A stretch of 28,136 bases of DNA, from NCBI GenBank assembly GCA_045628945.1, contig JAZQQG010000026.1, positions 1 to 28,136 of the forward strand, given 5' to 3'. The position numbers and the translations under genes were made by a program. The DNA comes from RGIG4034 sp045628945. GTDB taxonomy: Bacteria; Bacillota; Clostridia; Lachnospirales; Lachnospiraceae. The notes beneath the pieces were generated by a model. It was not told the DNA's origin, did no database searches, and saw only the letters and a program-made list of their open reading frames with translations. Position 1 is the stretch's first letter, and every line of letters starts with the position of its first letter. Shown here piece after piece: positions 7,086 to 14,508 of the stretch.

Positions 7086-8192
7086 TTACTTGGCATTTTT
7101 CATCATCTCGAGAAGAATGTGAGAGGCATAAGAGGAGAATAACTCGCGGTTTTGCTTAATCTCATCGGTGAGCTCGAAGAATAAGGTATGGTCCTTATAT
7201 TCTTTTTTGAAGAAGGGGGAGACGAGAGTGTCCCATTCGGGTAAAAAGTCACCTTCCTTGCGGGTATAGCAGTTTTCCTTGGTGGCCTTCGTGCGATGCG
7301 AGGGATCCACAAAAGCAGAGATGGACTTGTGTAACGCACAGTCTTCGTCCGGAAGATAGTAGTAATCCCGGTAGTTTGCGTAGAAGTACTTCAATTCGCC
7401 GTGATAGATGGGAATCTTGAGCATTCCTTCGTGCTCATGGCCGGTAAAATAGCATCCTTTGGAGAAGGTACTGATCTGTACGGGGAGAGCCGTGGGGAGC
7501 TTGCATTTCATCAAAAGCTCACGGGATTCCTTGCCGTCGAAGCTTGAGTAATAATTGGCGGATACTTTGGTTACCTGAATCGGCAGATTCGCCAATTCCA
7601 CGTAGGACAGAATCGGAAGAATCCGGATGAGTCCCGCAATGTCTTCCGCGTTGTGCAACAGAAGAAGTCTTTCCTCCTCGTCGTTTGGATATTCCTCATA
7701 ATGGAGGTAGACGCCGATTAATTCTTTGCCGGACAGTACGTCCTCCCGGTTCACGCCAAGAAAGGCTTCGATGGTCTTTTGCTTACAGTCGGGGAGGCGC
7801 AGGAATGCTTTATAGGGCTCGATACGACGAAACAAATCGATGCCCTCCTTATCGGACAAGGGATTTACGAGCTTATGATGCTCATATTTCTCTGCCAAAT
7901 AGGGAATGTCGAAGCGATTTCCGTTAAAGTGAATCAGACGCTTGTACGGGGCGATAAATGCCGCGAACGCATCCAGCAACTGCGGTTCTTCCTGCTTCTT
8001 CTGCGCAAGCCACTGGCGGGCATGAAAACCGTCCTCCTCATAGACAATACAGCCGATGAGATAGAGGTAAGAACCCTGGGCCGTAAAACCGGTGGTCTCG
8101 ATGTCAAGAAAACAGCATTCTTTCAAATCTCCCAATTCCAAGGGAAATGTCTTGGGATTCAGTTCGGGAAGCAAATCGTTTTTACAGATCAT
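7086..8192 (-). CDS. RNase H-like (YprB-type, DEDD) 3'-5' exonuclease domain protein
   Basis: 368 residues. The N-terminal 190 residues have the DEDD exonuclease motifs: FLDIETTGF with D30 and E32, HFNGNRFDIPYL with D95, and LLLHNAEDIAGL with D184. These are the metal ligands of this superfamily, and the arrangement matches the 'ribonuclease H-like domain' (YprB) group. The C-terminal 170 residues have no motif I recognise. The substrate, RNA or DNA, is unknown. In B. subtilis, yprB sits next to a helicase gene (yprA); no helicase is here. The ATG at 8192 has a strong AAAGGAG site, and the gene has its own promoter at 8228-8256. Confidence 0.85.
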   Translation of the reverse strand: MICKNDLLPELNPKTFPLELGDLKECCFLDIETTGFTAQGSYLYLIGCIVYEEDGFHARQWLAQKKQEEPQLLDAFAAFIAPYKRLIHFNGNRFDIPYLAEKYEHHKLVNPLSDKEGIDLFRRIEPYKAFLRLPDCKQKTIEAFLGVNREDVLSGKELIGVYLHYEEYPNDEEERLLLLHNAEDIAGLIRILPILSYVELANLPIQVTKVSANYYSSFDGKESRELLMKCKLPTALPVQISTFSKGCYFTGHEHEGMLKIPIYHGELKYFYANYRDYYYLPDEDCALHKSISAFVDPSHRTKATKENCYTRKEGDFLPEWDTLVSPFFKKEYKDHTLFFELTDEIKQNRELFSSYASHILLEMMKNAK

Positions 8193-8227
8193 GGTGACTC
8201 CTTTCCTACGATGGGTAGAACAGTACT

Positions 8228-8256
8228 ATTTTATCAGAATAATATGTTGTTTTCCA
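8228..8256 (-). promoter_or_regulatory. Promoter for the RNase H-like gene
   Basis: On the minus strand, TGGAAA (8256-8251) and TAAAAT (8233-8228) are 17 bp apart. The -10 is extended by TGA (TGATAAAAT). Start expected near 8221, giving a leader of about 29 nt. Confidence 0.6.
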
Positions 8257-8265
8257 TATGGTATT

Positions 8266-8296
8266 TTGTCTAAAAAAATAGTATTATAGATATAGT
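8266..8296 (+). promoter_or_regulatory. Candidate promoter of the rnf operon
   Basis: TTGTCT (8266-8271) and TATAGT (8291-8296) lie 19 bp apart, wider than ideal. Transcription would start near 8303, about 50 nt before rnfC. The -10 box is inside the left arm of the inverted repeat 8287-8337, so a protein bound there could block it. The -10 is only a moderate match. Confidence 0.4.
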
Positions 8297-8337
8297 GTAA
8301 TTCGTTGTCTGAAAACGTTTCCAAAACACTATATCTA
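8287..8337. repeat. Perfect 12-bp inverted repeat at the rnf promoter/leader
   Basis: TAGATATAGTGT (8287-8298) is exactly inverted as ACACTATATCTA (8326-8337), with 27 nt between and 39 bp from arm centre to arm centre. The spacer holds the smaller palindrome AAACGTTT (8313-8320). There is no T-run, so it is not a terminator. It could be an operator with two half-sites, or part of an RNA hairpin just before the rnfC ribosome site at 8344. Confidence 0.8.
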
Positions 8338-8352
8338 CGCATTGGAGATTCT

Positions 8353-9672
8353 ATGAGCAAATTATCATTTCGAGGCGGTGTACATCCCGACGACGGTAAA
8401 AAATTAACGAAGGATAAGGCGGTTCGCGAACTGACGCCGAAGCTTCCGCTTATCTATCCTCTGTCGCAGCATATCGGTGCTCCGGCAAAAGCACTGGTCA
8501 ATAAAGGGGACCGTGTGCTGGTAGGTATGAAGATTGCGGAGGCCGGCGGTTTCGTATCGGCACCGATCTATTCCTCTGTTTCCGGTACGGTTAAGAGCAT
8601 TGAGAAGCATCTGGTTGCGACCGGCGATCAGGTCGAGTCCATTATCATCGAGAACGATGACGCATACGAGGAAGCACCTCGCATGCAGGAGCTGGATTAT
8701 CTTGAGACCTCCGCGGAAGACCTGCTGAAGCGAATCAGTGAAGCAGGAGTGGTAGGTATGGGTGGCGCTGGGTTCCCGACCCATGTGAAACTCTCACCGA
8801 AGAATCCCGATAAAATTGATTATATTATTGTAAACGGTGCAGAGTGTGAGCCTTACCTTACCTCCGACTATCGACGTATGATGGAGGAAGGCGAGAAGGT
8901 CATTTTGGGACTTAAGATTCTTCTTAAGATGTTCCCGAATGCCCGCGGTATTATTGCAATCGAGGATAATAAGGACGATTGTGTTCGCTATATGAAACGC
9001 TTGTCAAAAGACAATCCTCGTATCGTGGTCAAGGAACTTCATACGAAATATCCCCAGGGCGCGGAACGTCAGTTGATCTATGCAACGACGAGACGTACGA
9101 TGAACAGTTCCATGCTTCCGGCTGATGTCGGATGTATCGTGGACAATGTGGATACCGTTCATGCAATCTGTGAAGCCGTTACGGAAGGCAAGCCGCTAAT
9201 GGAGCGTATTGTAACGGTTACCGGGGATGCGATTCGTTCCCCGCATAATTATCGCGTTCGGATCGGAACGAATATGCAGGATCTGATTGCGGAAGCCGGA
9301 GGCCTTCGGACCCAGTGCGAGAAAATCGTTTCCGGCGGTCCGATGATGGGCTTTGCAATGTTCAGTACCGATGTCCCGGTTACCAAGAATACTTCCGCTA
9401 TTCTGTGTCTTGCCCGTGACGATGTGAGTCGTTATCCGGAGACCGCCTGCATAAAATGCGGTAAATGTGTGGAGGTATGCCCCGGACGTGTGATGCCGAA
9501 CGAACTGGCAACGGCAGCCCGTCGTGGGGATAAGGAGGCCTTCTTAGCCCACGAGGGTATGGAGTGCTGTGAATGTGGTTGCTGCAGTTATATCTGTCCT
9601 GCCAAAAGACAATTGACGCAGGCAATTAAGTCTATGCGTAAGACGATCCTGGAAGATCGTAAGAAGAAGTAG
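8353..9672 (+). CDS. rnfC: Rnf complex subunit C (NADH/FMN and 4Fe-4S subunit)
   Basis: 439 residues. RnfC is the peripheral subunit where the ferredoxin:NAD+ oxidoreductase exchanges electrons with NAD(H). Visible motifs: the N-terminal FRGGVHPDDGK; the barrel-sandwich segment around GFVSAPIYSSVSGTVKSI; the NADH/FMN-site loop GVVGMGGAGFPTHVKL; and GAECEPYLTSDYRRMM, shared with the Complex I 51-kDa family. Near the C-terminus are two [4Fe-4S] motifs, CIKCGKCVEVCP and CCECGCCSYICP. I start at the ATG at 8353 (GGAG site at 8344-8347), not the TTG at 8305, which lies within the inverted-repeat region. It is the first gene of the six-gene rnf operon; rnfD begins 12 nt after its stop. Confidence 0.96.
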   Translation: MSKLSFRGGVHPDDGKKLTKDKAVRELTPKLPLIYPLSQHIGAPAKALVNKGDRVLVGMKIAEAGGFVSAPIYSSVSGTVKSIEKHLVATGDQVESIIIENDDAYEEAPRMQELDYLETSAEDLLKRISEAGVVGMGGAGFPTHVKLSPKNPDKIDYIIVNGAECEPYLTSDYRRMMEEGEKVILGLKILLKMFPNARGIIAIEDNKDDCVRYMKRLSKDNPRIVVKELHTKYPQGAERQLIYATTRRTMNSSMLPADVGCIVDNVDTVHAICEAVTEGKPLMERIVTVTGDAIRSPHNYRVRIGTNMQDLIAEAGGLRTQCEKIVSGGPMMGFAMFSTDVPVTKNTSAILCLARDDVSRYPETACIKCGKCVEVCPGRVMPNELATAARRGDKEAFLAHEGMECCECGCCSYICPAKRQLTQAIKSMRKTILEDRKKK

Positions 9673-9684
9673 GGGAGGTGTCAA

Positions 9685-10620
9685 ATGAGCAAATTATTCA
9701 ACGTATCATCCAATCCCCATATCCGCAGTCGCGTTTCTACGACGAGCATTATGCTGACGGTAATCTTGGCATTAATGCCTACGACCTGCTATGGAATCTA
9801 TCATTTTCATCTTCGTGCCGCATGGTTGGTTCTGATTTCGATTGCTACATGCGTGGCAACGGAAGCAGCCTACGAACTTCTGATGAAGAAGCCGTTAACG
9901 ATTAAGGACTGCTCCGCAATTGTAACCGGACTTCTGCTGGCACTGAATTTGCCGCCGACCGTTCCTTATTGGATTCCTGTCATCGGTGGCGTGTTTGCGA
10001 TTCTCTTTGTGAAAATGCTTTTCGGTGGGATCGGACAGAATTTCATGAACCCGGCATTGGGAGCAAGATGCTTTTTGCTTTTGTCTTTTGCGGGAATCAT
10101 GACGAATTTCAAGGTTGACGGTGTCACTACGGCAACACCGCTTGCGGTTCTTCGAAACGGTGAGAGTGTAAACTTAATGGATATGATTACCGGTAATACG
10201 GCCGGAACCATCGGAGAGACCAGTGCCATCGCAATTATGATCGGAGCTTGTATTATGATTCTTGCCGGAGTCATTGACCTTTGGGTTCCTGCGCCGTACC
10301 TGATTAGCTTTACTCTTTTCATCGGTGTGTTCGGAGCTTACGGTTTCGATATTAACTACCTGTTTGCAGAACTGTGTGGCGGTGGTCTGATGTTAGGTGC
10401 CTTCTTTATGGCGACGGATTATGCAACACGCCCGATTACGAAAAAAGGACAATGCATTTACGGAATCCTGCTTGGTGTTTTGACCGGAATTTTCCGTGTC
10501 TACGGTGCAAGTGCGGAGGGCGTTTCTTATGCGATTATCATCGGGAATCTTTTCGTACCCCTGATTGAGAAGTTTACGAAGACAACTTCGTTCGGAAAGG
10601 GGGCGAAGAAGTATGAATAA
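9685..10620 (+). CDS. rnfD: Rnf complex subunit D (membrane flavoprotein)
   Basis: 311 residues, mostly hydrophobic helices. RnfD is an integral membrane subunit of the ion pump and carries covalently bound FMN. The flavinylation motif is visible as DGVTTATPLAVLR, with T151 as the expected attachment residue. The conserved GGIGQNFMNPALGARCFLL segment precedes it. ApbE, encoded just beyond the operon, is the enzyme expected to attach the FMN. The ATG at 9685 has a GGGGAGG site. Its end overlaps rnfG by 8 nt (10613-10620), indicating translational coupling. Confidence 0.96.
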   Translation: MSKLFNVSSNPHIRSRVSTTSIMLTVILALMPTTCYGIYHFHLRAAWLVLISIATCVATEAAYELLMKKPLTIKDCSAIVTGLLLALNLPPTVPYWIPVIGGVFAILFVKMLFGGIGQNFMNPALGARCFLLLSFAGIMTNFKVDGVTTATPLAVLRNGESVNLMDMITGNTAGTIGETSAIAIMIGACIMILAGVIDLWVPAPYLISFTLFIGVFGAYGFDINYLFAELCGGGLMLGAFFMATDYATRPITKKGQCIYGILLGVLTGIFRVYGASAEGVSYAIIIGNLFVPLIEKFTKTTSFGKGAKKYE

Positions 10621-11200
10621 GACGATTAAGGATCTGTTGATTATCTTAGTCATTACTCTGGTGGCCGGAGCACTTCTCGGTGGTATTTATACGATTACGA
10701 AGGAACCGATTGCAAAGCAGAAGGCTAAGGCGGAAAAACAAGCATTGGCGGCTGTTATGAGTGAGGCGGAGAACTTCGAGGCAATGGAGGTACGCTCCAA
10801 GGAATTTGATTATGCCGGAGCTGACCTTGAGAAGGTATTCCGTGCAACGGATGCGGAAGGCAAGCTTCTGGGATATGTTCTTGTGATTACTTCCCACGAA
10901 GGCTATGGCGGAGACATTACGTTTACCCTCGGCATTGCCACAGACGGAACGACGAAGGGCATTTCAATTACCTCGATCGGAGAAACCGTCGGTCTTGGTA
11001 TGAATGCCGGAAAGGTACTGGTTCCTCAATTTAGCAACAAGCGCGTTGAAGCGTTTCAGCTTACCAAGAATGAGCCGAAGGATGCGGCAGACATTCAGGC
11101 AATCAGTTCCGCAACCATTACTTCTACCGCAATCGTGAATGCGGTGAATGCAGGGATTGATTACTATCGTTTGGCGTTAGGAGGTGTTGGCAATGAGTAA
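10613..11200 (+). CDS. rnfG: Rnf complex subunit G (FMN-binding)
   Basis: 195 residues: one N-terminal membrane anchor (about 7-27) and an FMN-binding domain on the outer face. The family motifs HEGYGGDITF, GETVGLGM and SSATITSTA are present. T168 in SSATITS is the expected covalent FMN site; the more usual form is SGAT-x-TS, so a serine replaces the glycine here. I start at the ATG at 10613, inside the last codons of rnfD. An upstream start at 10565 would overlap rnfD heavily and lacks family similarity. It overlaps rnfE by 8 nt (ATGAGTAA). Confidence 0.95.
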   Translation: MNKTIKDLLIILVITLVAGALLGGIYTITKEPIAKQKAKAEKQALAAVMSEAENFEAMEVRSKEFDYAGADLEKVFRATDAEGKLLGYVLVITSHEGYGGDITFTLGIATDGTTKGISITSIGETVGLGMNAGKVLVPQFSNKRVEAFQLTKNEPKDAADIQAISSATITSTAIVNAVNAGIDYYRLALGGVGNE

Positions 11201-12122
11201 GAGTATGGAACGTCTCTATAACGGTCTGATCAAGGAGAACCCGACCTTTGTTCTGGCCCTCGGTATGTGTCCGACGCTGGCCGTTACAACCTCCGCCAAG
11301 AACGGTTTGGGAATGGGACTTACCACGATGGTGGTATTGGCACTCAGCAATATGATTATTTCCCTGCTTCGCAAGGTGATTCCGAATCGTGTGCGTATTC
11401 CCGCCTTTATTGTAATTATTGCTTCGTTTGTAACGGTGGTACAGCTTCTGTTGGAAGCTTATCTGCCGGATTTAAACCGTTCCCTTGGAATCTACATTCC
11501 GCTGATTGTAGTAAACTGTATTATTCTTGGTCGTGCCGAAAGCTATGCGTATAAGAATCCCGTGCTTCCTTCCTTGTTTGATGGAATTGGTATGGGGCTT
11601 GGCTTCAGCGTAGCGCTTACCTTGATTGGTGCGTTCCGTGAACTGTTGGGAGCGGGAACGCTTTTTGACATTACGGTGATGCCGGATCGTTATGAGCCGA
11701 TCAGTATCTTTGTAATGGCTCCCGGTGCATTTTTTGTGCTTGCCTGTCTTACTGCACTGATGAATAAGATGAAGGCATCCTCCGCCCGGAAAGAAGGCAA
11801 GGAAGAGTCGAAACCGGTTGGCTGTGCAGGGGCTTGTGAGAACTGCACGGAGGGCGGCTGTGCACATCGCCTGATTGAGCCGGAGCAAAAGCACGAAGAG
11901 GTGCCGGAAGCAAAACCCGTAGAAGAGAAGGCTGAGAAGCCGGAAGAAAACGCGGAGAATGCTTCTGATACGGAAATTGAGGATACGGCTTCTGCAGAGG
12001 CAGCAAACTTAAAGCCGGTGGAATTATCGATGGAAGAAGATTTTGAGGTACTCGATCTTAACAATCTCGATGAATTCCCGGATGTAGAAGATACGAAGAA
12101 GGAGGACGAGAAGAATGACTAA
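11193..12122 (+). CDS. rnfE: Rnf complex subunit E with a Cys-rich acidic C-terminal extension
   Basis: 309 residues, against roughly 200-235 for a typical RnfE. Residues 1-190 are the six-helix membrane core. It includes ALGMCPTLAVTTSAKNG (C26) and VVNCIILGRAESYA (C109), the cysteines that, together with those of RnfA, bind the membrane [2Fe-2S] cluster in this family. From about 195 onward there is an extra hydrophilic tail: a four-cysteine cluster (C211, C215, C218, C223; spacing C-x3-C-x2-C-x4-C), then about 85 residues very rich in Glu, Asp, Ala and Lys. The tail is in frame and codon use does not change, so it looks genuine. ATG at 11193 with GGAGG upstream. It overlaps rnfG and rnfA by 8 nt each. 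Confidence 0.95.
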   Translation: MSKSMERLYNGLIKENPTFVLALGMCPTLAVTTSAKNGLGMGLTTMVVLALSNMIISLLRKVIPNRVRIPAFIVIIASFVTVVQLLLEAYLPDLNRSLGIYIPLIVVNCIILGRAESYAYKNPVLPSLFDGIGMGLGFSVALTLIGAFRELLGAGTLFDITVMPDRYEPISIFVMAPGAFFVLACLTALMNKMKASSARKEGKEESKPVGCAGACENCTEGGCAHRLIEPEQKHEEVPEAKPVEEKAEKPEENAENASDTEIEDTASAEAANLKPVELSMEEDFEVLDLNNLDEFPDVEDTKKEDEKND

Positions 12123-12690
12123 ACTCATTTTGATTGCACTCGGTGCGGCGCTTGTGAACAATGTCGTGTTAAGCCAGTTTCTTGGCTTATGTCCTTTTCT
12201 TGGCGTATCGAAAAAGGTTAAGACTGCAGCCGGAATGGGATTTGCCGTAATCTTTGTTATTACCTTATCCTCTTTTGTCTGCTCCGTGATTGACCATGTG
12301 ATTCTTTTGCCTCTTGGTGTTTCGTACTTGGAGACGATTGTATTTATTCTGGTCATCGCAGCGCTGGTTCAGTTTGTGGAGATGTTCCTCAAAAAATATC
12401 TTCCGCCGTTATATCAGGCATTAGGTGTGTATTTGCCTTTGATTACGACCAACTGTGCGGTGCTTGGTATTGCGATTACGAATGTGAACAATTCGTACGA
12501 TGTGCTTACCAGTGTGGTAAACGGATTTGCAACGGCAGTAGGCTTTACGATTGCTATTGTCATCCTTGCGGGGATTCGTGAGAAGACTGAATATAATGAC
12601 ATACCGAAGGCTTTTAAGGGAATGCCGATTACCTTGATTACTGCGGGGCTTATGGCGATTGCATTTTGTGGATTCTCGGGACTTTTGTAA
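12115..12690 (+). CDS. rnfA: Rnf complex subunit A
   Basis: 191 residues, the usual length, with six hydrophobic helices. RnfA is the membrane partner of RnfE, related to it by an inverted fold, and carries the matching cysteines in LSQFLGLCPFLGVSK (C26) and LITTNCAVLGIAI for the shared [2Fe-2S] cluster. The ATG at 12115 has GGAGG 9 nt upstream and overlaps the end of rnfE by 8 nt. rnfB follows after 13 nt. Confidence 0.96.
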   Translation: MTKLILIALGAALVNNVVLSQFLGLCPFLGVSKKVKTAAGMGFAVIFVITLSSFVCSVIDHVILLPLGVSYLETIVFILVIAALVQFVEMFLKKYLPPLYQALGVYLPLITTNCAVLGIAITNVNNSYDVLTSVVNGFATAVGFTIAIVILAGIREKTEYNDIPKAFKGMPITLITAGLMAIAFCGFSGLL

Positions 12691-12703
12691 TAGGAGATAG
12701 AAT

Positions 12704-13498
12704 ATGACTGGTATTTTAATTGCGATCGGAATTGTTGGCGGTGTCGGACTGTTTGTTGGCGTATTCTTAGGCATTGCCGGAATCGCTTTTCAAGTTGAGA
12801 CGGACCCGAAGGTAGAAGAGATTACGGAAGCACTTCCCGGTAATAACTGTGGTGGATGCGGATACGCGGGATGTGCGAATCTTGCGGAGGCCATTGCCAA
12901 AGGTGAGGCTCCGGTAAATCAGTGTCCGGTAGGCGGCGCTTCTGTCGGTGATGCGATTGCGAAGATTATGGGCGTTGATGCCGGTGAGACAGTTCGAAAC
13001 CGTGCATTCGTTGCCTGTCAGGGAACGGTAGAACGTACGGAAGTTCATTACGAGTATACCGGAATTCATGATTGCAAGATGATGGATTATGTTCCGAACA
13101 AAGGAGAAAAATTCTGTAATTACGGATGTCTTGGTTTCGGAAATTGCGTAAAGCAGTGCATGTTCGATGCGATTCATGTTGTGAACGGTGTCGCTGTTGT
13201 GGATAAAGAGAAATGTAAGGCCTGCGGGAAGTGCGTTGCGGCCTGCCCTCGTGGTCTGATTTCGATGATTCCTTACGATGCAACGACGATGGTAAGCTGC
13301 TCCTCCAAGGATAAGGGACCGGTGGCGATGAAAGCATGTGATGTGGCTTGTATCGGTTGTGGTATGTGCGTGCGTAACTGTCCTGCACAGGCAGTGACTT
13401 TAGTGGAGAATCATGCGGTGATTGATCAGGAGAAGTGTACCCATTGCGGCATCTGTGCAGAGAAGTGCCCGAAGAAATGTATTCAGATGAATATCTGA
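12704..13498 (+). CDS. rnfB: Rnf complex subunit B (multi 4Fe-4S ferredoxin-accepting subunit)
   Basis: 264 residues. The order is an N-terminal membrane helix (about 3-28), a Fe-S domain NNCGGCGYAGCANLAEAI plus a downstream NQCPVGG, then ferredoxin-like motifs. These are FCNYGCLGFGNCVKQCMF, CKACGKCVAACP, ACDVACIGCGMCVRNCP and CTHCGICAEKCPKKC. RnfB is the entry point for electrons from reduced ferredoxin. ATG at 12704 with a TAGGAGAT site. It ends the rnf operon; its TGA at 13496-13498 directly abuts the stop codon of apbE on the other strand. Confidence 0.96.
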   Translation: MTGILIAIGIVGGVGLFVGVFLGIAGIAFQVETDPKVEEITEALPGNNCGGCGYAGCANLAEAIAKGEAPVNQCPVGGASVGDAIAKIMGVDAGETVRNRAFVACQGTVERTEVHYEYTGIHDCKMMDYVPNKGEKFCNYGCLGFGNCVKQCMFDAIHVVNGVAVVDKEKCKACGKCVAACPRGLISMIPYDATTMVSCSSKDKGPVAMKACDVACIGCGMCVRNCPAQAVTLVENHAVIDQEKCTHCGICAEKCPKKCIQMNI

Positions 13499-13510
13499 TT
13501 ATTGTTTTGA
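13483..13510. terminator. Weak hairpin across the rnfB/apbE stop codons
   Basis: TCAGAT (13483-13488) and ATCTGA (13493-13498) form a 6-bp stem with a 4-nt loop, followed on the plus strand by TTATTGTTTTG. The stem includes the rnfB stop codon. It is the only terminator-like element at this zero-gap convergent junction, and it is weak. Confidence 0.35.
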
Positions 13511-14473
13511 AACAAAATATACCTGGTAATTCGGATAGAAATGAGCAAGAAACTGCATCGCTTTCTCTTCGCCCATAAGGAAACAGGCTGTGCTTAAGAC
13601 GTCACAGATGGTACTGTCCGGGCCGAGAACCGTGGCACTTGCAAGACCGGATTCGCAAGGATATCCCGTCTCGGGATTCAGTAAATGATGAAATCGAATT
13701 CCATCCAGTGTGAAACCGCGTTCGTAGATTCCGCTGGTAACCAGAGATTCATCGATTACGGAAAGCACCTGAACGGTCTCGCCGGAGGTTCCGTACGGAT
13801 TCTGAATTCCTAAACGAAACGGCTGACCGTTTGTCTGACGACCGATGGCGATCAGATTCCCACCAAGATTCAGGAGAGCACTACGGACACCCTCCGAGAC
13901 AAGATAGGATTTCAACTGTTCTCCGATGTACCCCTTGGCAATGCAGCCTAAACTGATTTTCATCTGTGAATCTTCCAGAGTTACGTAGCCTTCGGATAAG
14001 TGAATCTTGCGATAGTCTACATGGGACAAAGCACTGCGTAATGCCGATTCCTCCGGAAGCTCATTTCGGTTACCGGAGAAATCCCATAGACCGAGAACAC
14101 TTTCGACGGAGGGGTCAATCAGCCCGCCGGTCCGGTAACTTACCTCTAAAAGGGTTTCAATCAGGGTATAGGTCTCTTCGGAGACCGGTACAGGAGATGC
14201 ATCGCTGTGATTAATCCGATCGATATCGGAGCCTTCCACGGTTGCACTAAAGAGCTTCTCGTAGGATTGCAGCATTTCGTTGCAACGGGCCAGAAGCTTA
14301 TTTTTCTTATTGACCGAAATGTTTCGGTCATACACGGTAATCTGTATTACGGTGTCGAGGGCAAAAAAAGTACCTGTTTTTTGCGGGGCGGGTGCACCGC
14401 AACCCGTAAGAAAAGTACCGAGCAGAATACACAGAGCTATGAAGTTCGTTAGAAGCCGGATTGATTTTTTCAT
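13499..14473 (-). CDS. apbE: FAD:protein FMN transferase, lipoprotein
   Basis: 324 residues. ApbE transfers FMN from FAD onto a Thr or Ser of target proteins, including RnfG and RnfD, outside the membrane. The N-terminus is a lipoprotein signal: MKKS, a hydrophobic stretch, then the lipobox LTGC with Cys25. Family motifs: FALDTVIQITVY, GGLIDPSVESVLGLWDF, LGCIAKGYIGEQL, ALLNLGGNLIAIG, HHLLNPETGYP and the Mg2+ region DSTICDVLSTACFLMG. The ATG at 14473 lies exactly 7 nt after a perfect extended -10 box and has no ribosome site, so the mRNA may be leaderless. An in-frame ATG at 14482 overlaps that -10 box and is therefore less likely. The convergent position next to rnfB fits a role in maturing Rnf. 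Confidence 0.94.
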   Translation of the reverse strand: MKKSIRLLTNFIALCILLGTFLTGCGAPAPQKTGTFFALDTVIQITVYDRNISVNKKNKLLARCNEMLQSYEKLFSATVEGSDIDRINHSDASPVPVSEETYTLIETLLEVSYRTGGLIDPSVESVLGLWDFSGNRNELPEESALRSALSHVDYRKIHLSEGYVTLEDSQMKISLGCIAKGYIGEQLKSYLVSEGVRSALLNLGGNLIAIGRQTNGQPFRLGIQNPYGTSGETVQVLSVIDESLVTSGIYERGFTLDGIRFHHLLNPETGYPCESGLASATVLGPDSTICDVLSTACFLMGEEKAMQFLAHFYPNYQVYFVSKQ

Positions 14474-14488
14474 AGCAACCATTATAGC
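14461..14488 (+). promoter_or_regulatory. Possible promoter of the GH25-like/sufCB unit
   Basis: TTGATT (14461-14466) and TATAGC (14483-14488) are 16 bp apart, each four of six to consensus. A promoter is needed here because the neighbouring gene runs the other way. The -10 overlaps the apbE -10 on the opposite strand. Confidence 0.35.
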
Positions 14489-14489
14489 A
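14481..14489 (-). promoter_or_regulatory. Extended -10 promoter of apbE (predicted leaderless)
   Basis: The minus strand reads TGCTATAAT (14489-14481), a perfect extended -10. Seven nt (14480-14474) separate it from the ATG whose A is at 14473, the normal -10 to start-site distance. No good -35 is visible at 16-18 bp. Confidence 0.6.
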
Positions 14490-14508
14490 CAGGATGTCGG
14501 GAAGCGTT

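Noticed and set aside
7685..8273. Plus-strand open frames opposite the RNase H-like gene
   Set aside because: The minus-strand gene shows the DEDD motifs, a good ribosome site and a promoter; the plus-strand frames have none of these.
11690..12064. Ser-rich minus-strand open frame opposite the rnfE tail
   Set aside because: It is the mirror of the Glu/Ala-rich rnfE extension; low-complexity acidic codons give Ser/Phe-rich antisense frames. No ribosome site.
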